A DNA stretch of 64,000 nt from Ehretia macrophylla (lineage: Eukaryota > Streptophyta > Magnoliopsida > Boraginales > Ehretiaceae). A program made the translations under genes and the position numbers. Within the stretch, counting starts at the first letter, position 1, and every line of letters begins with the position of its first letter. The stretch covers positions 80,065,825 through 80,129,824 of the forward strand of contig CM075764.1 of the NCBI GenBank assembly GCA_037974665.1, read 5' to 3'. Under the pieces are notes generated by a model, which saw nothing but the letters and a program-made list of their open reading frames with translations, was not told the DNA's origin and did not search any database. Positions 47,724-58,922 of the stretch are shown piece after piece.

Positions 47724-47765
47724 TCATCGAACTAAAGGAATGAGTAGGTACTCTGCATAGAAGAG
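47724..47765 (-). CDS. Prenyltransferase last exon (13 codons and stop)
   Basis: Acceptor ACCCATGCAG. It encodes [13 protein letters not shown] and a TGA stop, the typical C-terminus of this enzyme family. The 251-bp intron before it holds a 26-bp direct repeat. Confidence 0.92.
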   Translation of the reverse strand, partial: LFYAEYLLIPLVR

Positions 47766-50700
47766 CTGCATGGGTAATATAAGCTAATTAATTCCTTCAT
47801 TATGTGAAAAAAAAAAAAATTAGTCTAACAGGTTGTGAGAAGATAGATATAAGTCCTCTAAGCATTACTTTTGATTGAGAAAAAGAATGCCTGATAGATA
47901 TAAGACCAACGAAGCATTTTGATGCATTTAAGTGAAGTTTCATTTTCATCGTACATACTGTTTAATTAGTCTAACAGGTTGTGAGAAGACAGATTTGCAA
48001 AGGGTCATATACTTGCCTTCCAAATGAACATGTAAAAGGAAGTTATAGATGGTTGATTGTAGAGGTTAACAGACTGAGCCCGAACGAGAAGAAGGAGAGC
48101 AAATGTAAAGTGACCCCCTACCTGTACAATATGTGCATATATCAATTAGCTAGCATATATAACAGAGTAAAGTATAATCGTAATAAATGTGTCAATGAAT
48201 AAACATCAAGGCATGCATACAGTTATGAGTTTGCTCACAAGGCTCGAGGAAGAAGCTCCTATTATCATGGCAGCTCCATATGCCACTAAAAGTGTGCTAA
48301 TACAAAGCCAAAAGACCTTTTATGGATGATAAGAAAAGCTTGTTAACATAATTGAATATTTTGAAATCTAACTTTTTTGGATGCTTGATTCAAGAACCAC
48401 ATTATACAGAAAAAGAAGGACAAAGTAAAAAAAAGACAATGAACTTGTTTATACTAACTCGTTCTTGCCCAAGACTGACGCTTAATGATCGAATGCCAAA
48501 GTCCCTGTCACCATCCACATCAGGTATATCCTGTGAAAATGACATTCAAAAATTATGCTTTTCCTTGCATTGTTGAGTTTAATATGATGGAAATGCAAAT
48601 GGTGATAACATTTGAAAGGCAATGAGAAATGAAGATATTGTATGCTATTAATGTACAGATTCAGAATAGGTTTAATTGTGATAAACATACATTATATTCT
48701 GCTAATTATTCTTTTGTTATAGAAGGCTATGAGTTGGACAAAGATGAGAGATTGTTGCAGATATGAGCTCATGGTTTGACAAATAAATGGTGAAATTTCC
48801 TTCCCAAACATCTATTTCTTTCAAGATATACAACAGTTAAGAGGCCTATACTGTGAAAAGAATGGTTAAGATTGGATAACGATCTGAATGTGTTGTTCGC
48901 CTTAGGTTGGATGAGTCTCCAAGTACCTGCAAAACGGCCCTGGGGGTTGCCCCCCTTAGCCCCCTCCAATAAGTTAGAGTAGGTCGGGAAAATAAAACTA
49001 TGAATGAAAGGAAGAAGTCAATGGATCAGTAAGTCTTACCCCTTTTTATGGGTGGACTCATCTATTTATAGGCTTCATAGGATTAGGGTTTCTGAAGTGT
49101 ACCATGTAGTCGGGGTGCCCTGGACGTCGGGGTGCCCAAGAGATCTCTCCCGGACTTGGGGTCCAATGGTGATCGGGTTATTCTCTTGGACGGGGTGCTC
49201 TATGAAGTTGCAGAGGTGCAATTGGGTCATGAGAGCCTTGGTTATTCCCTTTTGTTGTTCTTAACTTTTTGGACCCCCATTATTTGCCCCTGTTCCCTTT
49301 ACATTGAATCGTTCGATCGAGGGAATAATTCTGATCTGCCGCATTTATTGAATGACTTCTGGATTTATTCTTGGGATAGCATCTTTATGACAGTCGTTAT
49401 ATCAGCCGTCCTTCCATCTTTCTCCTTGTCAGTTCTTGCACACCTTTCGACCCTAGTGTTTCCCCCACTTAAATGACGTCCCTTCATCTCTCCAATTATA
49501 ACTCCTTTTTCGGTTATGCAATTATGACTACCACATTCTTACCACTATATATAGGGGGTGACTGCTTTTCGTTATCACTTTCAACTTTCCTCCTTCTATA
49601 TCCCCCGACCTGTGGAACAGATTCCCTCATCTTTCCCTTTCCTGCCTTTCTCGCACCGGTTCTACTCGAGCTGTTTTACCCTTCATAGGTATTTGAGTTT
49701 TGTCTTTTCAATTTTTCTTGTCTATTCCTTTTTCCTTGGGTTTGTCATAGAGTCCGAATCTTTTGATAAAGTTAATTCAGCGAGGCATGAGGAGGACACG
49801 GGGTCTTCTTCCTCAGGCTCCACATAATCTTCTTCGAGCTTTAAGGGGTCCTCATCAGGCTCTTCTGACGGATTGCCTCTTCTTGATTGATGCGAACCAG
49901 CCGTCCATCTTCATTGAACCATTTGGGCGTCCACATTCAATGAACCCATAGACGTCCATGTTCATTGAACCATTTATTTGGGCGAATTTTCCAGCAAAGA
50001 TTCAAGTCAAGATTCTATTTTCAAGATTCTTCAAAAAGTTTCAAAAAGATTTGAAGATTTGGTCAAGATTTGATTTCTTTGTAATTCTATCTTAGTTTTA
50101 GTTTTAGTTTAATTTGAATTCTAGTTTATTCCCTAGAGTCTACTATGGACGAAAATTAGGTGTTCACACTAGGAAAGAGTTTTTCTTAGGCTGCAAGTAG
50201 GTGTTCACATTAGGAAAGAGTCTTTCTTGGGTTCCAAGTTAGGTGTTCACACTAGGAAGGAGCCTTTCTTGGGCTGAAAGTTTGCTTCCTTTTGAGTTAC
50301 TATTCATATTACTATTCACATGAATAGTTAATAGGAGTCTTTCTTGGGCTCCAAGTCTACTTCTTTGACCTAAATACTATTCACATTTTTCCTACTTGGG
50401 CTAGGGTTTAGGAGTCCTATTCCAAGCAGGATACTTATTTGTTATTGCCTATATAAGGTTGTTTCTTGTGATAATAAAGGAAGATAACTTTGATATTAAA
50501 TTTGTGAGATTATTCTCCTCAAGTTCTCAATAACTTTTTTTCGAACTTATCAAGATTATTCTTGTGGCGTTCATCCTTGACTTATCAAACGGGAGACCAA
50601 GTATGCTTCTCTTGTTGACACGGTCGGGGTCGACGGCAGGAAAGCCGTGGAATCTTTCAAGCAAAACGCTGAGTTTAAGGTTCTGGTTGGGAAGTTTAGG

Positions 50701-53700
50701 AGTCCCTTTTACGCAGCAAGGCGCGCAGAAGTCTACCAGGAAGGTTTTTCAGAGGTTAAGGTTAAAGTGCAAGATGCATACCCCGACCTCGATCTTAGCT
50801 TCCTTGGTAGTTCTCAGCCCAATACTCCTTTGATCCCTGTCGAAGATGATCTTCCTTGGGAAGGTGATGCTCCTAAGGTTCAGGCTAATTCTTCCGAGAT
50901 CCATCCCAATGTCAGCATTCCCTTTGCCTAAAATTAGCAAAATGGATTTTGTGTGCTGTAAAAGCCTTCATGCTTTATTCCCCTTAGCGGGGCTTTTCTT
51001 GTAGCGACTTTTCTTCTTTAATGTAATTCGACGTTTTTCAACTATTGGTATGTTTTTATGCTATTCGTAGGTTTTTCTTTTTCCTTTTGTGTTCGTACTT
51101 ATATGTTTATGGCCTTGTTAAAGGAATTTCTAGCTACCTATGGCTAGGTTGGGGTTTTTGGCCCCATATGGCTGTTCTGGCCGGACAAGTTTGTTTCTAC
51201 CTTGTTATGGTTCTATTAACTTTTCAATATTTTTTTATCCTTTTCTTGTTATGGCTCTATTGGCCATTAGGGTTTTTCTACCCTTATCTTTTTATTACGA
51301 CTCTAACTGCCTTTTTATTCGGGAGTGTATCCCAAGTGCGGTTTTCCTTTTTATAACACACAATTCTTGTTCGTGTTCATCTTAAAAAGACACGAATTGA
51401 AACTTTCATTGATTGAGAATTGCGGCTCAAAAAAGATTTTTCAAGGCATTACAATCTAGACAAAATATCTGAAGATGTTCCATATGCCATGCGTTTTTCA
51501 ACTCTTTTCCATCTTAATCATACAGGACATAAGTGTCTGGCTTGATTTTTCTTTCCACACGATATGGTCCCTCCTAGTTGGGCCTAAGCGTCCTATCGGC
51601 GGGGTTGCTTTTGAAAATGGTTTTCCTAAGCACAAGGTCCCCACCCCGATGGGTTTTGGCTTGATTTGTTTGGAGAAGGCTTTCATCATGGCCCTTTTTC
51701 CAACCAGCATCTTTATTTAGGCCTTGGTCCTCAATTTTTCTACTAGGTCCAAATTTTCTCTGAGGAGTTGTGCCTTTATTCCTTCTTGATGCTGCTGCCC
51801 TCTAAGGCTTGGAGACCCGACCTTCACTTGAACGACTGCTTCTGAGCCAAAGGTCAGGCAGAACGGGGTTTCTCTTGTCCCCAAGGTCGGGGTTGTCTTG
51901 TATGCCCACAGCACCTCGGGGAGGACATTTGGCCAATCCCTTTTGCCTCTGTCAACTTTGTTTTTAGGCCCTACAAAATAATTTGGTTAGTGACTTCCAC
52001 TTGGTCGTTAATTTGCGGATGTGCAACAGAAGCAAATCTTAGATTGATTCCCAATTTCGCGCAGCTTTCTCTAAAATATGCACTGTCGAATTGTCTGCCA
52101 TGGTCGGTTATGATTGCTCGTGGTACCCGAACTGACATTCTACCGTCTTACATACGAAATTCCAGGCCACTCTTTCTATGATGCTTAAAGTGGCCTCTAC
52201 TTCAACCTATTTGGTGAAGTAATCTACTGCTACGAACACATATCTTTTCTATGCTACTCCCGATGGCAAACGACCAACAATGTCTAGTCCCCATTAAGCA
52301 AAGGGCCATGAACTAATGATACAAGTGAGGTCAATGGTCGACTGTCATTGGATTTTGGCGAATTGCTGGCAGACATCACACTTTTTGACAAAATCTTTAT
52401 TATCTTGTTGTAGTATTGGCCAGAATTACCCTGCCTGAGTGTTTTTCATGTTACAGCTCGCCCTCCAATATGGTTTCCACATATGTCCTCGTGCATTTCT
52501 CTTAACACATAGTTTCCATCCTCGGGGGTAACGTGTTTGAGTAAGGGCCAAGCGAAAATCACTTATAAAGTTACCCCCCAAGAATAACGAACTGCAAGGA
52601 CAGTTGTTCTATCTTCCTAGCCGTGTTCTCATCCTCGGGCAGTTCTCCTGACTCTAAATATTCTCGAATAGGCTTGGTCCAGTCAGGCCTTACATTGATC
52701 TCAATTATGGCTTTTCTTACTCCAGCGATATTGGTCTCAACAACTTCTTTGATTACGATCCCCGAGGGACTATTTCGCCCCAATGCCAACCGGGAAAGGG
52801 TGTATGCCTTCTTATTTTCTTCCCTTGGTATATGTTGTATAACGAATTAATTAAAGTTAGCACCACTCCTTTACTTTTTCCAAGTACGCTATCATAGTTG
52901 GCTTTTTTGCTTCGAAGGTCCTTGTGACCTGTTGGGCGACCAACTATGAATCCGTGAATATCTTGATAGCTTGTGCCCTGAGGTAGGCTGCTACCTTTAA
53001 TCTCACTATCAAGGCCTTGTACTTGGCCTTATTGTTGAGGCTGAAAAGACGAATTTAGAGAATACTAATAGACTTCCCCATGAGGATCAATTATGACTAC
53101 TCCCGTACCACTTCTTTGCTTGCTTGATGCTCCATCGACTTGGATTATCCACTTTGGTTTTGCGCCCGTCGGGGCCAAACTGGTAAACTCCACCACAAAG
53201 TCAGCCAGGACTTGGGCTTTTATTGTTGTTTGGGGTCGATACTCAACATCAATTTGGTTGAGTTCTGTTGCCCATTTGAGCAATCTCCTCGAAACTTCTG
53301 GCTTGCGTAACACCTGCCCAAGTGGCATATTGGTTATTACTTTGATGGGGTGGGCATCAAAGTAGGGCTTCAGTTTTCTCGAAGCTACAACTAAGGCCAG
53401 GGCTATCTTCTCTATTGTTGGGCATCTACGCTCTGCCCTTCTTCAGATCTTGCTAACATAGTAGACCGACTTCTGGGATCCGCCCTCTTCTTTGATTAGG
53501 GCCACTAACACCGCTATGCCCGAGCAAGCCTGGTAGATATAAAGTTTTCTCTCTTCTCTGGCCAGGATAACAGTAGTGGAGAGGATAGGTAACCTTTGAG
53601 CTTTTCAAATACCTCTTGGCTCTCCTCTGACCATTCAAAATTCCTTGGACTCCTTAAGAGTTTGAAGAAAGGTGCATATTTGTCAGTGGATCTGGACGTA

Positions 53701-56700
53701 AACCTGCTAAGGCTGCGACTTTTCCTGCTAGTTTCTGTACCTCATTCACATTTCGTGCTGGTAACATGTCCAGGAGCGCTTAGACTTTCTCGGGATTCAC
53801 CGCGATCCCTGAACGCGCACTTTTTTGGATTAAGCTTGATCCTTATCTTTCTCATTACCCTAAATGCCTTCGTAAGATCTGACAAGTGGTCCTCAACCTT
53901 CTTGTTTTTAACCAACATATCATCTATGTATATTTCCATGTTTCTTCCCAATTGGCTTTTAAAATCCCTGTTCACCATTCTCTGAGAGGTTGTTCCTACA
54001 TTTTTTAGCCCGAATGGCATAACTTTGTAGTAGTACACCCTTCTCTCAATGATGAATATGGTCTTTTCTTTGTCTTCAGGGACCATCCTAATCTGATTGT
54101 ACCCCTTGAATGCATCTATAAAACACAACAGCTTGTACCCCGAGGTGGTATCCACCATCTGATCAATATGCGGAAGAGGGTAACAATCCTTTGGACATGT
54201 TTTGTTTAGATCAGTGAAATCTATGCACATCCTCCATTTCCCTGGGGTCTTTCTGACCAAGACCACGCTCGCTAGTCAGGTCGACTATTTGAGCTTTCTT
54301 ATGTGCCCCCCCGTCCAACAACTTTTCAACTTCTTTATTTATAATCTGGTTTTCCTAGGAGTGGAAGTTCCTCCTCCTTTGTTACACCACTCTATGGGTT
54401 GGGTCCACATTCAAATGATGGGTAATAAATGCTGGATATATACCTATCATATATGTGGCAGACCATGCAAATACCTTCTTTTTGGTCAGGGCTCAGCTCA
54501 GCTCTTACTTTGGCCTTTCTGGTACTCTTGCTCAGCTCCACTTCTTCCAAGTCCTCGGAGGGGGTTTATTTTCTCTCATCCCTCTCCTCCTCGGGGAAGT
54601 TCATAGGGCCTTCTTCATCATCCTCGACCTCAAGGAGGCTGCGTAACATTCTCGGGCGATCTTTTGGTCTCCCCTTAGCTCTGCAATTCTACCGGGTGTT
54701 AGAAATTTCAGCCTAAAGTGAAAAGTCTCGACTACAACATGAAAGTGGTAGAGGGCCAATCTCCCAATGATTGCGTTATATGTTGAGTTATATTTTACCC
54801 CTATGAAGTTGGCCATTATGCTTATTTTTTTATCCCCGAGCTCGAGCGTAAGTGGGAGAGTAGTTACATCCTCGGGTCAGATGCCTTCTCTGAAAAATCC
54901 AACTAACGAATTCTTGAGGGGTCTCAGCATTTCCCTCATCTGCCCCAACTTCTAAAATGTATCATAGAATAGCATATCTGCTGAGCTGCTCATATCCACC
55001 ATCACTCTCCTGACCTCGACTCTCGATATTCGGACGGTGACTACCAATGGATCATCGTGGGGCAGAATTAATCCTTCTAGGTCTTTCTCTGAGAATGTCA
55101 GTTCTTCCGTAACTTTCAACCTTTTGGTCGGGGACTACTCATCCACCGCCTGTAAGTACCTTTTCCTTGCATTGCTACTTTTTCCATCAGCGACCAATCC
55201 TCTTGTAATAGTTTCAATTACCGCTATGTACTAGTTATCGTGCCCTCGTCGGGGGCTCTTCTCCCTCTCATATCTTCTTCCCTGATTGTTCCTATGTTTC
55301 GTAGTGTTGAATCTCTATAGCCTTTCCCTTTGTATTAAGAAATCAATCTCGTCCTTAAGCACCCTACAATCGTTTGTGTGATGACCATGGTTGTCATGGA
55401 ATTTGCAATGCAATCTCTTGTCTCGGGATTTTGGGTCACTTGTCATTTTCTTGGGCTATCTCAGCCCTTCTTCATGCTTGATCTCCATCAGTACCTCTGA
55501 GGGGGGCATTGTGAGCGGAGTATAATGTGCAAAATACCCCGGCTTCTGCGAGCTCTTGAGATCGGGCTTTGGTTTACCCCCGCTTATCCCATCTCAAGGT
55601 CTGCTTTCTTCTCTGGACTTGCTTTTGCCTAAATCCAACTTCCTGCTACCTTCGTGCTCCTTGCCCTCGTCTTTCTTCACCTGGAGGGCTTCTTCGGCAT
55701 GGATATATTTTCCTGGTCAGGCCATTAGGTCAGTAAGGCTTTTTGGAGGCTTTTTGGCCAAGGCATCCTAGAAGTTCTGGGGTCTCAACCCTTGTTGGTA
55801 AGCCACCATGGCTACGGACTCCTCCAAGTCAGGGACGTCCAAGGCCACCTAGTTAAAGCGGGAGGTATTCTCCCTCAGTATTTCATCCTTGTGTTGTCTA
55901 ATGGTAAGAAGGTGCGACGTGAGTCTCGTCGGCCTTTAGCTGCTGACAAACCGGTCCAAGAACAGCGTTGTTACTTGCTAGAACTCATCAATAGAATTTT
56001 CAAGCAACACTTTAAACCACCTCCGGGCTGGCCCCGTAAAGGTAATTAAGAACGCCCAGTACCTTAAAGGGTCTGGAATATTATAGAACATCATACTCTG
56101 GTTGAAATTCATGAGATGATCCTTGGGGTCCCCGACCCCATTGTAGAATGACAACGGGTGTAGCTTGTATCCTTGAGGTATGGGCTCGGCCATAATATCT
56201 ACTATGAAGGGTCCATTATTTTGACCCACTATGACTTGGGAAAGATTCCCTGGGCCCGCTCTAGATGCCTTGTGCCCGCCAGGGCTGGCCACGGGTCTTC
56301 TACCTCTGGCCACCTCTATCTTTTTGTTGTGACTAGGGAAACCCGTTTCATTCTCTACCACCGTCGCAGGTCTCACAACTTCGGTTCTGTGGGCTAGTAG
56401 AGAGAGGCAGCCCCCGAGGGAGGGGTTGATTCTGAGTAGGCTGAGTCTAAGGGGTTTCTTTGTTCGACCCTGCTTTGCCAGGGTCGCCTGTATCTCTTGC
56501 ACCATCTGATAGAGGGTTGGTATGTCCATAATCGCATGGGTGGTGAGATTGGTGGGGCCATATTCACAATTGGGACAATGTATACTGGCTGAGTTTAGGA
56601 TGGAACTACATAAGTGGGCATGATAGTAGTGTAAGGGATAACTGATGTTGGTTGAGTTGGCAGAACAGGCGGGATTGGGAAAAAGCTAACAACCACTGAT

Positions 56701-58737
56701 GAATTGGTGCCAAGGGGGTAATTGACTACGGACGATGGCTCAACCATAGGCGTTAGGCTAATTGGAGGTGGATGAAGTTCGCATTGTAATGGCTTTGAGG
56801 CCTGATTTGCTATTATCCCTGGCGGAGGCAGTTCTTGCTCATGGTAAGCCTGACTTCTTGTGCTAACCATTGTGGTATTCTCAGTGGAAAGATTTTCAGT
56901 TTCTTACAGACGACGCCACCTGATAAGGATCTGAACGTGTTGTTCGCCTTAGGTTGGATGAGTCTCCAAGTACCTACAAGAATGTCCCTGGGGGTTGCGC
57001 CTCTTAGCCCCTTCCGATGTTTAAGTTAAAGTAGGTTGGGGGAATAAAGCTATGAATGAAAGGAAGAAGTCAATTGATCAGTGTGTCTTACCCCTTTTTA
57101 TGGGTGGACTCATCTATTTATAGGTTTCAGAGGACTAAGGTTTCTAACGTGTACCTTGTACTCGGGGCGCCCTAGATATCGGGACGCCCTAGAGATCGGG
57201 GCTTTCCCAGACTCGGGGTCCCTTGGTGATCGGGTTATTCTCGTGGTTGGGGTGTTCTATGAAGTTGAAGAGGTGCAGTCGGGTTATGGGTGCCTTGGTT
57301 ATTCCCTTTTGTCATTCATAACTTTTTGGACCCCCATCAAAAGATCTCTTAATTGATCGTTCTCAATTTTAACAAAAGAAACAGGTCACTTATTCAGCCA
57401 AGCCTGCAAATGGGACTAATGTTAGTATCCCTAAGCTTCAAAATTCTGGTAACCAAGCTCAGAAAATGTCGGCCACTCCGTTCCCATCACAAGGTTCTAA
57501 AGATAAAAATTTTACAACTGCTACAGGCAAAGTCATTTCAAATTTCAGTTCTTCTAGCAAGGAAAATTCCGTTGCCTCAACTTCAAGAGTTAAATCCTCT
57601 TTCGACTACACTCGGGCAGTCTAAGGCATCTTCAATGGAAGACCACCTGATCGAAAAACTCAATGATGATGTTGTTGTTGTTGTTTCGTTTTGTCCGTTT
57701 TCAAGTTTTTTTGCTTACGGTCTGCAACCGATTTGATTTTCGTTTGTTTCTTCATTGTTCTTGTTTATGACACCAGTTGTCATGCAATTTGTACTTTGAT
57801 GTACTTTTTCATTTTCTATCAATAAAATCCCACTGAATTAACAAAAAAAAAAAAAAAAAAGATTAATGGTAATCTCTATCTGTAGTCATCTTATCCTGCT
57901 AGTCATCAAGGAAGTATGATGGCCATTAAAGAAGTTCAAATGTAGGCTTTGACATTATACAACTGTACCAAGGCAACAAATTGAACTCACTGTCTCACAT
58001 GGTAGATCGAAATAATTTCATATTCGGAAAAACTTGACCGGATTCTATGCTTTGTTGATCTAGAATAGACAACTATGCTAGCATATTGAATTATTTCTTT
58101 AGGTGAATACGGCAAAGAACTTCATAACTTTCATGGTAGTGGATTTCTCTAACGCACCCTAGATTTGGCATAAAGCCATTTCTTATTCTTCTACTTCGCT
58201 TGACTATAGAATTAATGAAATCATGTTGCAAACTAATATTATATATGCATCTAGTATCACTTTAGTTGGTCATACAAGTATAATAGTTTGAGCAAAGACA
58301 TATTTTATTCTTCGAGTAAGTTGGACATATCAGTGGTTAGAAGTTATTATCATCATACAAATAAATTCCCTGAGGTTCTTTGAACTTGTTTTGTAATGCA
58401 ATTAGGATTAGTGTGCAATCTTGTGAACGATGAGTGTTACCTTGAAAAGTGCTATGACAATGGAGAATAAGCACATGAAAGCAACTGCGAAAATCAATGA
58501 TCTTGTAAACATTATTGGTCTATGAAGCACATATTTCTGTATAAATTAAACCACCTTCTGTTAGTTATTTCAGACATATATAGAAAACCAAAAGTAGAAT
58601 TAGTTTCTGCTTCTTAAAAGAAAGCAATTTACTACCTGAGTATGTATGAAGAAGGCAAACTGAACTACGATTCCTCTTACAAGCACAATGCATGTTGCAG
58701 CAAGAAATCCATTTTTTTTCCATCTGAGTGAAGGTAG
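47724..58737 (-). CDS. Homogentisate phytyltransferase-like aromatic prenyltransferase (UbiA family), 3' six exons
   Basis: Six exons with consensus borders and phase-0 joins give an unbroken 170-residue C-terminal part of a membrane aromatic prenyltransferase. Such enzymes attach a phytyl, solanesyl or dimethylallyl chain to homogentisate or flavonoids, usually in plastid membranes. Evidence: the second Asp-rich motif KDIPDVDGD (prenyl diphosphate and Mg2+ binding) spans exons 58441-58536 and 48459-48530. The family wording [34 protein letters not shown] and [18 protein letters not shown] is present, as are several hydrophobic helices. The full family length is about 390-410 residues, so the transit peptide, first Asp-rich motif and first helices lie beyond the right edge. 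No stop or frame break is seen. The 48531-58440 intron carries GYP-M and a LINE tail, and COP-P sits in the next intron upstream. Which branch it belongs to (VTE2 or flavonoid prenyltransferase) cannot be told from this part. Confidence 0.9.
47818..47989. repeat. 26-bp direct repeat within the last intron
   Basis: AATTAGTCTAACAGGTTGTG and the next six bases (AGAAGA) occur at 47818-47843 and 47964-47989, 146 bp apart. The second copy lies close to the unusual GC donor at 48015-48016. It may be a footprint or a local duplication. Confidence 0.85.
48017..48121 (-). CDS. Prenyltransferase exon (35 codons) with apparent GC donor
   Basis: Acceptor TTGTACAG. It encodes [20 protein letters not shown] and then [11 protein letters not shown]. 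The natural exon end after FIWK is followed by GCAAGT rather than GTAAGT, which fits the minor GC-AG intron class; the rest of the donor is consensus. Confidence 0.88.
48221..48316 (-). CDS. Prenyltransferase exon (32 codons)
   Basis: Acceptor CATAAAAG, donor GTATGC. It encodes [20 protein letters not shown] and the following [11 protein letters not shown], a hydrophobic helix and loop matching the family. Confidence 0.9.
48459..48530 (-). CDS. Prenyltransferase exon with the second Asp-rich motif (24 codons)
   Basis: Acceptor CATTTTCACAG, donor GTTAGT. It encodes [20 protein letters not shown] then GQER. With the K ending the previous exon this forms KDIPDVDGD, the conserved metal/prenyl diphosphate site. 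It lies 9.9 kb from the preceding exon. Confidence 0.93.
48873..49282 (-). repeat. GYP-M LTR (3' LTR in element sense)
   Basis: This 410-bp LTR matches 56921-57339 (shared words TTCGCCTTAGGTTGGATGAG, CCCTTTTTATGGGTGGACTC, ACTTTTTGGACCCCCAT). Flanks AAGAT (48868-48872) and AAGAT (57341-57345) look like a target duplication. The two LTRs differ visibly throughout, so this is an older insertion than TRG-A or TRG-C. Confidence 0.88.
49283..49887 (+). mobile_element. GYP-M antisense ORF region, promoter and N-terminal part
   Basis: Between the GYP-M 3' LTR and pol, the plus strand (antisense to pol) carries a TATA box (49545-49554), a CT-rich leader, then coding-like sequence ([20 protein letters not shown] near 49770). 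Antisense ORFs in this position are known in the Tat lineage of plant gypsy elements. It is interrupted at 49888 by TRG-N. A fossil; product unknown. Confidence 0.55.
49545..49554 (+). promoter_or_regulatory. TATA box for the GYP-M antisense ORF
   Basis: CTATATATAG followed by GGGGGTGACTG, with a pyrimidine-rich leader downstream, fits a pol II core promoter facing away from the element's own LTR direction. Motif evidence only. Confidence 0.5.
49888..50593 (+). repeat. TRG-N partial LTR inside GYP-M
   Basis: This TRG LTR starts TGATGCGAACCAGCCG and carries three copies of the CATTGAACC/GTCCA repeat near its start. It ends at CTTATCAAACGGG, before the usual GTTCGTATCA end. Beyond 50593 GYP-M antisense-ORF sequence resumes. 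Confidence 0.85.
50594..50931 (+). mobile_element. GYP-M antisense ORF region, C-terminal part
   Basis: The plus-strand open frame ends at 50931 and encodes a stretch with [20 protein letters not shown] and [12 protein letters not shown], rich in acidic and polar residues at its end. No known catalytic domain. Position and orientation match the Tat-lineage antisense ORF. The stretch 50940-51480 that follows is non-coding, with a pyrimidine-rich run. Confidence 0.6.
51481..56920 (-). mobile_element. GYP-M Gag-Pol: Tat-lineage Ty3/gypsy element (fossil)
   Basis: In sense order, a short ORF starts [12 protein letters not shown] (56870). Gag follows, with a capsid-like block ([18 protein letters not shown], about 56000-56100), Gag tail and knuckle to about 55200. 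The protease end ([13 protein letters not shown]) is near 54770. Reverse transcriptase ([29 protein letters not shown]) lies at 53740-54266 and RNase H to about 53340. A second RNase H-like domain ([20 protein letters not shown]) starts at 53160. Integrase core runs to about 51720 ([16 protein letters not shown]), and the integrase tail is near 51500. The extra RNase H before integrase plus an antisense ORF define the Tat/Ogre-type lineage. There are ten or more frame breaks. Confidence 0.85.
56921..57339 (-). repeat. GYP-M LTR (5' LTR in element sense)
   Basis: This 419-bp LTR starts TGATAAGGATCTG on the plus strand. The adjoining internal end reads GGTGGCGTCGTCTGTAAG on the minus strand, a primer-site-like word of the non-iMet type used in this lineage. 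It pairs with 48873-49282. Confidence 0.88.
57346..57860 (+). mobile_element. LINE 3' tail with poly(A), 5'-truncated
   Basis: A degenerate coding stretch (Ser/Lys/Asn-rich, about 57380-57620) is followed by a 3' UTR with TTTGTACTTTGATGTAC, AATAAAATCCCACTGAATTAAC and a run of A (57841-57859). The same tail words occur at 33941 and, less exactly, 20725. Words AATGGT(TAAG)ATCTCT before GYP-M and AATGGTAATCTCT after the poly(A) could be its target duplication, with GYP-M having landed in it. Confidence 0.65.
57861..58440 (-). other. Intron sequence of the prenyltransferase gene
   Basis: No coding frame or recognised repeat was found. It lies between the LINE tail and exon 58441-58536 and is probably original intron. 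Confidence 0.6.
58441..58536 (-). CDS. Prenyltransferase exon (32 codons)
   Basis: Acceptor TTTATACAG, donor GTAACA. It encodes [17 protein letters not shown] and a hydrophobic run ending IVIALFK, the lead-in to the second Asp-rich motif. The 99-bp intron to the previous exon is normal in size. Confidence 0.92.
58636..58737 (-). CDS. Prenyltransferase exon (34 codons, first visible)
   Basis: The exon starts after GGGTTACAG and ends CATACTCAG before GTAGT. It encodes a stretch beginning [12 protein letters not shown] and ending QFAFFIHTQ, matching the family block PLLRWKRFA...VQIAFYLHIQT. It includes one hydrophobic helix. Confidence 0.9.
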
Positions 58738-58922
58738 CTGTAACCCATACAAATATATGAAATGACAAAATTTAACAAAAAAAAAAACTCAAGTTAGAGC
58801 ATCAAATTAGTTAAACAAGTCTAGAGAATGGATTGAAGTCCTGAAACCTATTCTGAGGGGTTGAGCTTTGGGGATTGGGCGATGGGTGTTTATGCCCACA
58901 AGGGCTTTAATCATATAATGCT

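Noticed and set aside
48482-48688. 68-codon minus-strand frame over the metal-site exon
   Set aside because: It reads a different frame through the exon and intron; the conserved frame is the spliced one.
58860-58920. A possible further prenyltransferase exon just left of COP-P
   Set aside because: Minus-strand frames here do not match the family block expected before LPSLRWK, and no paired splice sites fit.
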